Below are positions 7,668 to 14,768 of a stretch of DNA of 49,749 nt, one piece after another (positions within the stretch are counted from its first letter, which is position 1; each line of letters starts with the position of its first letter). Under the pieces are notes generated by a model that searched no databases, was not told the origin of the DNA, and worked only from the letters and a program-made list of their open reading frames with translations. The translations under genes were made by a program, and so were the position numbers. The DNA is from Bacillota bacterium. Lineage in GTDB: Bacteria > Bacillota > Sulfobacillia > Sulfobacillales > JAIMBI01. The stretch covers positions 1 to 49,749 of the forward strand of contig JAKATP010000008.1 in NCBI GenBank assembly GCA_021818685.1. Direction: 5' to 3'.

Positions 7668-8908
7668 AGGTCATCGTGCAGAAGTTCGGGGGTACCTCGC
7701 TTGCGACGATTCCACAGCGGGAGCGTGCTTGTGACTGGGTGGAAAAGGCGGAAGAAGATGGCTACCGTCCGGTGGTGGTCGTGTCGGCCATGGGCCGGCG
7801 CGGGGATCCGTACGCGACCGACACTCTTCTATCGCTGGTGGAGGACAGTGCACCGAGCCCTCAGGATCGGGACCTCTTAATGAGCTGTGGCGAGATTGTG
7901 AGCGCGGTCGTGATGGCCTCGCGGCTTCAAGCTCGCGGACACCGCGCGCGGGCTCTGTCCGGGGGCGCGGCCGGCATCATCACGGACGCCTGCTACGGCG
8001 AGGCGCGGATCCAGACGATCGACCCGGAGCCGTTGGAGAACCTGCTCGCCAACCGTATCATCCCCGTGGTCGCCGGCTTCCAGGGCATGACCGAGACCCG
8101 CCAGGTCACCACCCTCGGCCGCGGCGGTTCTGACACCACGGCCGTCGCTCTCGGCGCCGCCCTGCATGCCGACCTCGTCGACATTTTTACGGATGTCGAC
8201 GGGGTGAAGACCGCAGATCCGGCCCTCGTCCCCGATGCGCGCACCCTGGCCACGCTCGACTATGACGAGGTGTTCCAGATGGCCAATAGCGGCGCACGCG
8301 TGATTCATCCGCGGGCCGTGGAGATTGCCCGTCACTTCGCCCTGCCCCTCAGAATCCGCAGTCCCTTTGCCGCCACGGACGGGACGCTGGTGGCGATGGG
8401 GGCTGTGGGGCTCGACCATTGGGCCCATCGCGACCCCGAGCGCGCTGTCACGGGGATCACCTCGCTCGCCCAACTGGTGCAGTTCCGCCTGCGGCGCCCA
8501 GAAGGAGCCGGCGCCGACTGGATGTACCGCGTGTTTCAGGCCCTCGGAGCGGAGGGCGTGTCCGTAGACCTCATCAACATCTTTCCCGATCGGGCCTACT
8601 TCTGCGTCTTGCCGGACGCGCGGGAGGCGGTCGAGCGGGTCCTGCGCGCCCTGTCGATGGCGTACGAGTGTTCCGACGACCGGGCTAAGGTGTCTTGTGT
8701 CGGTACGGCGATTCACGGTCTGCCGGGTGTCATGGGCCGATTCATGCAGGCGTTGAGCGACGCCCAGGTCGATGTGCTGCAGACCGCGGACAGCCTCTCG
8801 ACCATTTCGTTTTTGGTGCGACAGGCCGATGTGGAGCGGGCTGTCAGGGCCTTGCACCGCCAGTTCCACCTGGCAGGGGAGCGCGAACCAGATGATGCAG
8901 GTGAGTGA
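7664..8908 (+). CDS. dapG: Aspartokinase (DapG/LysC type)
   Basis: This enzyme phosphorylates aspartate, the committed step of the aspartate family. It begins with the kinase signature VQKFGGTSLATI and continues with VVVVSAMGRRGDPYATDTLL. GFQGMTETRQVTTLGRGGSDTTAVALGAAL and FTDVDGVKTADP are the amino-acid-kinase nucleotide and substrate sites. The C-terminal third carries tandem ACT-like regulatory parts (VTGITSLAQLVQFRL; KVSCVGTAIHGLPGVMGRFMQAL). At 414 residues it is the size of the monofunctional group. By its position between asd and dapA it corresponds to Bacillus dapG (DAP-inhibited aspartokinase I). The effector is inference. GTG 7664 overlaps the asd stop. Confidence 0.93.
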   Translation: MKVIVQKFGGTSLATIPQRERACDWVEKAEEDGYRPVVVVSAMGRRGDPYATDTLLSLVEDSAPSPQDRDLLMSCGEIVSAVVMASRLQARGHRARALSGGAAGIITDACYGEARIQTIDPEPLENLLANRIIPVVAGFQGMTETRQVTTLGRGGSDTTAVALGAALHADLVDIFTDVDGVKTADPALVPDARTLATLDYDEVFQMANSGARVIHPRAVEIARHFALPLRIRSPFAATDGTLVAMGAVGLDHWAHRDPERAVTGITSLAQLVQFRLRRPEGAGADWMYRVFQALGAEGVSVDLINIFPDRAYFCVLPDAREAVERVLRALSMAYECSDDRAKVSCVGTAIHGLPGVMGRFMQALSDAQVDVLQTADSLSTISFLVRQADVERAVRALHRQFHLAGEREPDDAGE

Positions 8909-9812
8909 ATGGCCGGCACTGTTTACGGCCATGGCGACCCCCTTTCAACCCGACGGAACCCTTGACGTCGGTGGGGCGGAGGACCTGGCGCGGGTCCTGG
9001 CTGAGGAGTCGGCGCCCGGGCTCGTGGTGGCCGGCACCACCGGTGAGGGGCCTACCCTTTCAGCGGCGGAACGCCGGGAACTGTTTCGGGCGGTGCGGGC
9101 CGGCACGAAACGGCGGGTGCCGCTCTTCATGAGCACCGGCCATCATGACACCCGGCAGGCCGTCGAGCTGTCGCGGGAGGCGGAGCTGTTTGGCGCTGAC
9201 GGGATCATGGTGGTCGCTCCGTACTACAACAAGCCCCCGCAGGCAGGTCTGGAAGCCCATTTCGATGCCGTCCTGCGGGCCGTGCGCTGTCCGGTGATGC
9301 TATACAACGTGCCCGGGCGGACGGGCGTCAGCGTCGAGCCCGACACGGTGCTGCGGCTCCTGCGCCGCTGGCCGCACCTGAAATTGGTGAAAGAAGCGGC
9401 GGGCCGTGTCGAGCCTATCGCCCGCCTGGCGGCGGAGGCTCCGCCCGGGCGCACGATTCTCACGGGAGATGACCCACTTCTGCTGCCGGCTCTCGCTGTC
9501 GGCGCCGGGGGTGTCGTCAGCGTGGCGGCCAATGTGGCCGCGCCGGTCATGACGGCCCTGATGGAGGCGTACGCCGCAGGACGCGTGCGTGAAGCCTGCG
9601 AACGCTTCTGGCAGTTTAGCCGGTTGTGCCGTGAGCTCTTCCGACTCACCAATCCGATTGGCATCAAACACGCGTTGAACCTCGTCGGGCGTCCGGCGGG
9701 GCCACTGCGGCTCCCGTTGGTGGAGCCGGGTGGGTACGACTGGACGCCCCTCGACCGGCTCATCGATGGACTCCTGGGTCGGCCGCTTGCCGAGTCGACG
9801 GGGGTCCACTAG
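8892..9812 (+). CDS. dapA: 4-Hydroxy-tetrahydrodipicolinate synthase
   Basis: DapA condenses aspartate semialdehyde with pyruvate, making the precursor of DAP/lysine and of dipicolinate. TTGEGPTLSAAERRELF carries the conserved Thr pair. YYNKPPQAGLEAHF, MLYNVPGRTGVSVEPDTV (catalytic Tyr) and LKLVKEAAG (Schiff-base Lys) are all present, followed by LTGDDPLLLPALAVGAGGVVSV. The start is ATG 8892 (or the adjacent 8895). GGGGAG lies about ten bases upstream, and the gene overlaps the aspartokinase end by 17 bp. The longer ORF in the track starts inside the kinase gene. Length of about 306 is slightly above the usual 290-300. Confidence 0.95.
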   Translation: MMQVSEWPALFTAMATPFQPDGTLDVGGAEDLARVLAEESAPGLVVAGTTGEGPTLSAAERRELFRAVRAGTKRRVPLFMSTGHHDTRQAVELSREAELFGADGIMVVAPYYNKPPQAGLEAHFDAVLRAVRCPVMLYNVPGRTGVSVEPDTVLRLLRRWPHLKLVKEAAGRVEPIARLAAEAPPGRTILTGDDPLLLPALAVGAGGVVSVAANVAAPVMTALMEAYAAGRVREACERFWQFSRLCRELFRLTNPIGIKHALNLVGRPAGPLRLPLVEPGGYDWTPLDRLIDGLLGRPLAESTGVH

Positions 9813-9821
9813 TGGTATAAT
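9794..9821 (+). promoter_or_regulatory. Sigma-A-type promoter (extended -10) before the RNase J gene
   Basis: A perfect TATAAT (9816-9821) is preceded by TGG, giving an extended -10 (TGnTATAAT). A weak -35 (GTCGAC) lies 16 bp upstream. The dapA stop overlaps this promoter. The transcript would carry a leader of about 115 nt before the RNase J start. Confidence 0.6.
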
Positions 9822-9855
9822 CCTCTCGACGACTGTGTGCGGCGGTTGTTTTTGA

Positions 9856-9933
9856 GGGTAGCCGGCGGCAACGGGCAGACTCTGGCCGGCTTCTGGACGA
9901 CGAAACCCCCAGCACCGAATAAGGGCTGGGGGA
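9856..9933 (+). promoter_or_regulatory. Structured 5' leader of the RNase J gene with sequestered Shine-Dalgarno
   Basis: Two perfect stems are visible. AGCCGGC (9860-9866) pairs with GCCGGCT (9885-9891), and CCCCCAGC (9906-9913) pairs with GCTGGGGG (9925-9932). The second stem buries the only good ribosome-binding site (GGGGGA), eleven bases before the ATG. GGGT (9856-9859) can alternatively pair with ACCC (9905-9908), which competes with the second stem. This looks like translational or autoregulatory control. It matches no riboswitch class I recognise. Confidence 0.45.
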
Positions 9934-9943
9934 CTATTCCTGT

Positions 9944-11641
9944 ATGGGCAACGAAGCCCAGGAGGTGGGATTCCTGGACAATCCAGGACAGCAGAAACTC
10001 CGATTCATTCCGCTCGGCGGAGTGGGCGAGATTGGCAAGAACCTGTCCCTGATCTGGGTCGGGGACGACATCATCGTGGTGGATTGCGGACTGGCTTTTC
10101 CCGACGACGACATGCCTGGCGTAGACTTGGTGCTGCCCGACATGGCATTTCTCCTCGAACATCGCGACCATGTGCGCGGCGTTTTTCTGACCCATGGGCA
10201 TGAAGACCATGTGGGCGCTATTCCCTACCTGCTGCGGGAAATGTCCGTTCCGGTCTATGGCACCCGCCTTACGATGGGCATCGTGGACCTGAAGCTGCAG
10301 GAGCACAAGCTGACCCTGCCCAAGGGATCACGGGAAGTGACGCCGGGAGAACGGGTGCCGGCCGGCCGCTCGACGGTCGAATTCTTCCGGGTCAATCATT
10401 CCATTCCGGACGCGACCGGGCTCATTATCCGCACCCCCGCCGGAACGGTTGTGCACACCGGAGACTTCAAGATTGACCACACGCCGGTAGATGGCCGGGT
10501 CGCTTCGTTTGACCGGCTGGCCCAGGCGGGCGACGAGGGGGTCCGTCTCCTGCTGGCGGACAGTACCAACGCCGAGCGCTCCGGGTTCACGCCCTCCGAG
10601 CGCACGGTAGGCGACGCCCTGGAGCGAGTCATCAGAAATGCCGCCGGCCGCGTTCTGGTCGCATCGTTTGCGAGCCATGTGCACCGCATTGCCCAGACCA
10701 TCGAGATTGCCGCGCGCCACGGCCGCCGGGTGGCCGTCGTCGGCCGCAGCATGGAGAACGTCGTGGCCAAGGCGCAGGAACTTGGGTATCTAACCTTTCC
10801 GCCCGGGGTCAAGATGGAAGTGGAAGAAGTTCAGCGGATGCCGGCCAACCGCGTGTGCATCCTGACCACGGGAAGCCAGGGGGAACCGATGTCTGCCCTG
10901 TCGCGGATGGCGCTGGCCGACCATCGCAAGGTGGAAATCCTGCCCGGCGACACGGTGGTGGTGGCAGCTTCGCCGATTCCGGGCAACGACAAGCTGGTGG
11001 CGCGCATGATTGACGGTCTGTTCCGGCGGGGCGCCAGTGTCGTGTATGGCATTCCCATGGGCGTGCACGTCTCCGGGCACGCTGCCCAGGAAGAGCTGAA
11101 GCTCATGCTGAATCTGGTGCGGCCCCAATTCTTTATCCCTGTCCACGGCGAATACCGGCATCTCGTGCACCATGGCGAGCTGGCTCGGGCGACCGGCGTC
11201 CCGAGTGACCATATCTTCATTGGCGAGAATGGCACCGTGTTCGAATTCACACCTGACCAGGGTCGGGTCGTGGGGCAGGTTCCGTGGGGCAAGGTGCTGG
11301 TGGACGGCATGGGTGTCGGCGATGTTGGCCACATCGTGCTTCGCGACCGTCGGCAGCTGTCCCAGGACGGCGTCCTCATTGTCGTCCTCGGCATCGACTC
11401 GCAGTCAGGCGAACTGGTTTCGGGACCGGACGTCGTCTCGCGCGGGTTCGTATACGTGCGGGAATCAGAGGCGTTGATGGAGGAGGCTCGCCAACGCGTG
11501 CGTTCGGTGGTGGAAGGACTCGGCGAAGGGTACACCGAGTGGGCGACCATCAAGGCCGCCGTCCGGGATGCCATGGCCAAGCTCATGTTCGAGCGCACCC
11601 GCCGGCGTCCCATGGTGCTGCCCATTGTCATGGAGGTCTAG
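9944..11641 (+). CDS. rnjB: Ribonuclease J
   Basis: RNase J is a 5'-3' exo- and endoribonuclease of the metallo-beta-lactamase/beta-CASP group, acting in mRNA decay and rRNA processing. The N-terminal FIPLGGVGEIGKNL and the metal motif FLTHGHEDHVGAIPYLL are canonical. VNHSIPDATG, VVHTGDFKID and LLADSTNAERSGFTPSE follow. The beta-CASP part has TTGSQGEPMSALSRMA and HVSGHA, and FFIPVHGEYRH holds a metal-binding His. Length (565) is normal. The symbol rnjB follows from the position after dapA (as in Bacillus); J1 and J2 cannot be told apart by sequence reading alone. The upstream leader is unusually structured. Confidence 0.93.
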   Translation: MGNEAQEVGFLDNPGQQKLRFIPLGGVGEIGKNLSLIWVGDDIIVVDCGLAFPDDDMPGVDLVLPDMAFLLEHRDHVRGVFLTHGHEDHVGAIPYLLREMSVPVYGTRLTMGIVDLKLQEHKLTLPKGSREVTPGERVPAGRSTVEFFRVNHSIPDATGLIIRTPAGTVVHTGDFKIDHTPVDGRVASFDRLAQAGDEGVRLLLADSTNAERSGFTPSERTVGDALERVIRNAAGRVLVASFASHVHRIAQTIEIAARHGRRVAVVGRSMENVVAKAQELGYLTFPPGVKMEVEEVQRMPANRVCILTTGSQGEPMSALSRMALADHRKVEILPGDTVVVAASPIPGNDKLVARMIDGLFRRGASVVYGIPMGVHVSGHAAQEELKLMLNLVRPQFFIPVHGEYRHLVHHGELARATGVPSDHIFIGENGTVFEFTPDQGRVVGQVPWGKVLVDGMGVGDVGHIVLRDRRQLSQDGVLIVVLGIDSQSGELVSGPDVVSRGFVYVRESEALMEEARQRVRSVVEGLGEGYTEWATIKAAVRDAMAKLMFERTRRRPMVLPIVMEV

Positions 11642-11682
11642 CCGCAGCGACCGGATCCTCCGCAGGGGATTGGGACCGGACG

Positions 11683-11706
11683 GCGCCTGGCTTTTGAGCC
11701 GGGCGC
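11683..11706 (+). terminator. Hairpin terminator after the RNase J gene
   Basis: GCGCCTGGCT (11683-11692) pairs with AGCCGGGCGC (11697-11706) across a four-base TTTG loop, giving ten pairs with one G-T. It lies 42 bp after the stop. The following CCCCTTT is only a weak T-run, so termination may be partial. Confidence 0.5.
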
Positions 11707-11722
11707 TCGCCCCTTTAGGCCG

Positions 11723-12178
11723 TCAGTGTGGCGGCTTGATGGCCACTGCGGCGGTGGTGCGGGCCCGCACCACCGCGCGGAGGTCAAGCGGGTACCGGGG
11801 CCTGCGTACCAGGACCGCCCGGCGTTGGACGCTAGGAAACGCCACGTCGCATGGCACCCGGTCGGGTGCGGTACCGAGGAAGCTGCTGGCTCGTGCGACC
11901 CGGTAGGAGAGGCGGGCGCGATCGTCTGCCTCCACCGCCAGGCCAGCGAAAAACGCTGCGACGGCCAGGGCGATGTGCCTCGTCGCGCGACCAGGACCCG
12001 GACGATCGGTCGGGCGCCCAGATCGGTCACGCCGGCTAGGGCCAACTCGCGGAACAGGCGAAAGACGCCTCGTGAGGCCCTCGCGTTCCGCATTTTCGAA
12101 GGCGGTCATGGCCCCGCCGATGGCTATGACGACCGCCCAGATCCGGATTGGAAAGGCCCGTGCCGCATCATCGGGCAT
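11723..12178 (-). pseudogene. Frameshifted small membrane-protein relic (holin-like?)
   Basis: An ATG at 12178 follows a good RBS (GGGAGAGG) and opens MPDDAARAFPIRIWAVVIAIGGAMTAFENAE, with one strong membrane segment. The plausible continuation then changes frame (FRLFRELALAGVTDLGARPIVRVLV) and returns to RHIALAVAAFFAGLAVEADDRARL, which again looks membrane-spanning. Together they would form a two- to three-segment protein similar in style to small phage holins. The two compensating frame changes suggest decay. The remaining tail (to 11723) is arginine-rich and has no recognisable family. Identity is a guess; the frame switching is visible. It abuts the IS605 remnant, supporting an accessory origin. 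Confidence 0.3.
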
Positions 12179-12277
12179 CGCCTCTCCCACCGTCCCCTGA
12201 CTCGGTGCGCGGCAAGCCCCGCCGTTCAGGGCGGGAAAGGATAGCGCGGACGGCGTTGCCGCCCTTGAGGTTTCGGG

Positions 12278-12562
12278 AAGCGTCTGTTGCTGTTCGATGT
12301 ACCGACGCACGATGGAAATGGGCGCACCGCCGCAGCTTAAGGCGAAGTAGGACGGCGACCACCACCCACCCTGCCAGTAGCGTTTTTGGATGTCTGGGCG
12401 CTCCTTGCGCAGCAAGCGGCGGGAGACGCCCTTGAGGCTGTTCACCAAATTCGAGACCGCGATCTTGGGCGGATACTCCACCGACAGGTGTACGTAATCA
12501 TCCTCGCTGTCCATCTCGATCAGGTGTGCCTCGAAACCGTCGCAGACCTTGGCGAAGATGGT
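12278..12562 (-). pseudogene. tnpA: TnpA (Y1 HUH transposase) 3' fragment of the IS605-type element
   Basis: The fragment reads FAKVCDGFEAHLIEMDSEDDYVHL, then VEYPPKIAVSNLVNSLKGVS, WWSPSYFALSCGGAPISIV and RRYIEQQQ. All are hallmarks of IS200/IS605 TnpA. The N-terminal third is missing, cut off at the junction with tnpB. The HUH motif (normally HVH) reads YVH, so one metal-binding His is lost. The catalytic Tyr in RYIEQQ remains. No stop follows the usual C-terminus. It cannot act as a transposase. Confidence 0.85.
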
Positions 12563-12565
12563 TCG

Positions 12566-12729
12566 CCTGGGTCGAATGCGGTTTCGAGGACCACGCCGCT
12601 CTGGTTGGCGCGATCAATGTGCTAAGGGCGGAACGCGCCCGGTTCGCCTGTGACGTGAGCGGTGCAGGCATGCCACCAGCAGCAGGAACCCACCGCAGCG
12701 CCTCAGGGGCGTCTCTACGCCGCGCCTGA
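12566..12729 (+). pseudogene. tnpB: TnpB C-terminal fragment of the IS605-type element
   Basis: The last ~54 codons read VECGFEDHAALVGAINVLRAERARFACDVSG and end in AAGTHRSASGASLRRA. This matches the end of IS605 OrfB/TnpB: the last cysteine of the zinc finger, the RuvC-III DxxxxxxN region and the usual tail. Everything upstream, including RuvC-I/II and the rest of the zinc ribbon, is absent. It is not functional as an RNA-guided nuclease, and I saw no separate full-length tnpB in the window. Confidence 0.8.
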
Positions 12730-12909
12730 GCGCCGTAGGAATCTTCGGCTTCAGGCCGGGGAGGATGTCGTCAGCAGATTCCCACGCAGGCCGCCACCCT
12801 GGGGCACGCCCCTCGTTATCATGAACGGCGGCCCGAGGGCCCGCACCGCCCGGCCTGCCCACACGATGCTTTTTCTCTTCGAAGGGGCGCTCTGGAAGAC
12901 GCCGCCCCA

Positions 12910-12918
12910 TGGCATAAT
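12910..12918 (+). promoter_or_regulatory. Possible extended -10 promoter before tepA
   Basis: TGGCATAAT (12910-12918) fits TGnTATAAT at all but one position and lies about 58 bp before the tepA start. No convincing -35 is present. The IS remnant separates tepA from rnjB, so a local promoter would be needed. Confidence 0.3.
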
Positions 12919-12975
12919 CGCCGGTCCCTTTCACCGACACTAGGGGCACCGCCCTGCGGGGAGAGGGGGAGCTTG

Positions 12976-13737
12976 GTGGCCAGAGACTCGAAGACTGCGC
13001 ATGCAGAGGCTCCCGAAGCCGGGAGGAACCGGCAAGCCGACGCCAAGAGCAGTATTCACACCTTGGTGATTATCGGTCAGATTGAAGGGCATATTATTCT
13101 GCCCTCCCAGAACAAGACCACGAAGTACGAACACGTGATTCCACAGCTGGTAGCGCTCGAAGAGGACCCGGAGGTAAAGGCGCTACTGGTCATCTTGAAC
13201 ACCGTGGGCGGGGACGTCGAAGCGGGTCTGGCGTTGGCGGAAATGATTGCGAGCCTCACGAAACCGACCGCATCCCTGGTGCTCGGGGGCGGGCACTCCA
13301 TCGGTGCGCCGGTGGCCGTGGCTGCCGACCATACTTTCATCGCCCCGACTGCCACCATGACGATCCATCCCATCCGGATGAACGGACTCGTCATCGGCGT
13401 GCCGCAGACCTACGAGTATCTGGACAAGATGCAAGACCGGGTCGTGGACTTCGTCGTCCAGCACTCCCACATCACGGAGGCGCACTTTCGCGAGCTCATG
13501 CTGCGGACGGGGGAGCTGGCCCGCGATGTCGGTACCGTGCTGGTGGGGGAGGACGCGGTGCGGGCTGGTTTGATAGGGGCCGTGGGCGGGGTGGGCAGCG
13601 CCCTCCAGATGCTGCACGACCGGATGAGCCGGATGAAGGCTCCGCGGAGCCGTCGGAGCGGTCGTGTCAACAAACGCTCGCTGCCGTCGGCGGGGGGATC
13701 TCCGGAATCGGGCCCTTGGGAAGGAGATGGCTCTTGA
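12976..13737 (+). CDS. tepA: ClpP-like translocation-enhancing protein TepA
   Basis: This is a ClpP-fold peptidase relative of about 253 residues, reported in Bacillus to assist protein translocation. Visible parts are [26 protein letters not shown] and [22 protein letters not shown]. The nucleophile Ser lies in [16 protein letters not shown] and the His in [30 protein letters not shown] follows. GTG 12976 has AGGGGGAG four bases upstream; the track start (TTG 12973) is too close to that site. The basic, poorly conserved tail after about residue 215 is odd. It overlaps the next gene (TGATG), as tepA-ylzJ do in Bacillus. Confidence 0.9.
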   Translation: MARDSKTAHAEAPEAGRNRQADAKSSIHTLVIIGQIEGHIILPSQNKTTKYEHVIPQLVALEEDPEVKALLVILNTVGGDVEAGLALAEMIASLTKPTASLVLGGGHSIGAPVAVAADHTFIAPTATMTIHPIRMNGLVIGVPQTYEYLDKMQDRVVDFVVQHSHITEAHFRELMLRTGELARDVGTVLVGEDAVRAGLIGAVGGVGSALQMLHDRMSRMKAPRSRRSGRVNKRSLPSAGGSPESGPWEGDGS

Positions 13738-13940
13738 TGTTCTACACTCCGCTTCCCTTCGAAGACGTCTGGGGCCCCCTGCAGGACAGTGCGCTGGACC
13801 CGCTGGAACTGGTCGACCTCGGTCGGGTGTGCCTGTTGGTTCGCCGTGAGCCCGACGGACGGCGCCGCATTGAGCGTCTCCTGTCCACTGATCCTCAACA
13901 TTTTCTCGACTCTCGCTACCAGCCGGGCACCGTCTACTAG
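13737..13940 (+). CDS. ylzJ: YlzJ-like small protein
   Basis: This 67-residue protein begins [12 protein letters not shown] and ends with LSTDPQHFLDSRYQPGTVY. The ending closely matches the YlzJ pattern 'LSTNPQHYLDSRLQPG'. The function is unknown; it is conserved between tepA and spoIIIE in spore formers. The ATG at 13737 shares its first base with the tepA stop and is preceded by AAGGAG at a good distance, so the longer ORF starts in the track are not needed. Confidence 0.85.
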   Translation: MFYTPLPFEDVWGPLQDSALDPLELVDLGRVCLLVRREPDGRRRIERLLSTDPQHFLDSRYQPGTVY

Positions 13941-13957
13941 CGCTTGTCTTCCCCCGT

Positions 13958-13985
13958 CCTCCCCGGCATAGGAATCCGGAGGAGG
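13958..13985 (+). promoter_or_regulatory. Hairpin sequestering the uppP ribosome-binding site
   Basis: CCTCCCCGG (13958-13966) pairs with CCGG-a-GGAGG (13976-13985) across a nine-base loop, nine pairs with one bulged A. The 3' arm is the Shine-Dalgarno sequence of uppP. It could damp uppP translation or act as a weak terminator for the upstream operon. Confidence 0.45.
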
Positions 13986-13992
13986 GGCGGAT

Positions 13993-14757
13993 GTGATGGG
14001 GGCCGCGCTTTTGGGTCTGGTTCAGGGCCTGACCGAGTTTCTGCCGGTGAGTTCCTCGGGACATCTCGTTCTGGTGCGTGCCCTCCTGCACTGGCAAAGC
14101 TCTGGCGCGAGCCTAGAAGTCTGGCTGCACGCGGCTACCCTGGTATCGGTCCTCGTCGCGCTGCGATTCCAGATGGCGGCCTTGTTCCGGGGACTCTGGC
14201 GGCGCGAGCGATCGAGCATGCGGCTCCTGCTCGCCATCATCGTGGGGACACTGCCCGCGGCCACGGCTGGCTTCTTCCTGCGCCCCTTCGTGCCCGGCCT
14301 TTTCCAGCTGCCCGTAGCGGCCGTCGGCTTCCTCCTGACAAGCCTCCTTCTCTTCACGGCCCCCGGTGGCTCGCGTGACGGGGGGCGGGAGCTCGCCGAT
14401 CTCACGGCGCTTGATGCACTTATCATCGGAGGCATGCAGGCTTGCGCCCTCCTTCCGGGCCTCTCGCGTTCGGCCAGTACGATGGCCGCCGCACGCTGGT
14501 GCGGGTTATCGCCCCGTGCCGCGGCCGAATTCTCCTTTCTGCTGGCGATGCCCGTGATCGCAGGCGCCTTCGTCCTCACCGGGGTGCCGGCACCGCCTAT
14601 GGCGACGGCGGTACTCATCGGGGCACTCACAGCAGGCACAGCTGGGGTGCTGGCGGTACAATGGGCCATGCGAGGCATCGTAAAGCCGCAATGGTGGCGG
14701 GGATTCGGTATCTACACTCTGGTCATGGCGATCTTGGCGTGGGGGATCGGACGCTGA
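13993..14757 (+). CDS. uppP: Undecaprenyl-diphosphatase UppP (BacA)
   Basis: UppP dephosphorylates undecaprenyl diphosphate at the outer membrane face, recycling the lipid carrier for peptidoglycan. The signature [17 protein letters not shown] and the second active-site motif [15 protein letters not shown] are both present, along with about seven hydrophobic segments. At about 254 residues it is slightly short. GTG 13993 or the next codon ATG 13996 is the start, behind GGAGGAGG. It sits between ylzJ and the translocase gene, an insertion relative to the Bacillus order. Confidence 0.93.
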   Translation: MMGAALLGLVQGLTEFLPVSSSGHLVLVRALLHWQSSGASLEVWLHAATLVSVLVALRFQMAALFRGLWRRERSSMRLLLAIIVGTLPAATAGFFLRPFVPGLFQLPVAAVGFLLTSLLLFTAPGGSRDGGRELADLTALDALIIGGMQACALLPGLSRSASTMAAARWCGLSPRAAAEFSFLLAMPVIAGAFVLTGVPAPPMATAVLIGALTAGTAGVLAVQWAMRGIVKPQWWRGFGIYTLVMAILAWGIGR

Positions 14758-14768
14758 AGGGGGACGGT

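Larger units (their letters stand above)
12212..12770. mobile_element. Internally deleted IS605-family (IS200/IS605) element
   Basis: The left end has a hairpin (CCCGCC-gttcag-GGCGGG, about 12217-12234). The right end has an imperfect hairpin (CTTCGGC-ttca-GGCCGGGG) followed by GAGGATGTC, the usual look of IS605 termini. Between them, the 3' half of tnpA (minus) is joined head-to-head to the 3' end of tnpB (plus) at about 12562-12566. This is what remains of a divergent tnpA/tnpB element after a deletion took both 5' ends. It separates rnjB from tepA. Confidence 0.75.

Noticed and set aside
12566-12729. Guide RNA (omega RNA) associated with TnpB
   Set aside because: Only the last ~54 codons of tnpB remain, so an active RNA-guided system here is not credible even though the right-end hairpin is kept.
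12822-12943. Plus-strand ORF with [18 protein letters not shown]
   Set aside because: Short, no RBS, no family; probably spacer between the IS remnant and tepA.
12614-12949. 111-residue minus-strand ORF opposite the tnpB fragment
   Set aside because: Antisense shadow of the tnpB end, with no motif.
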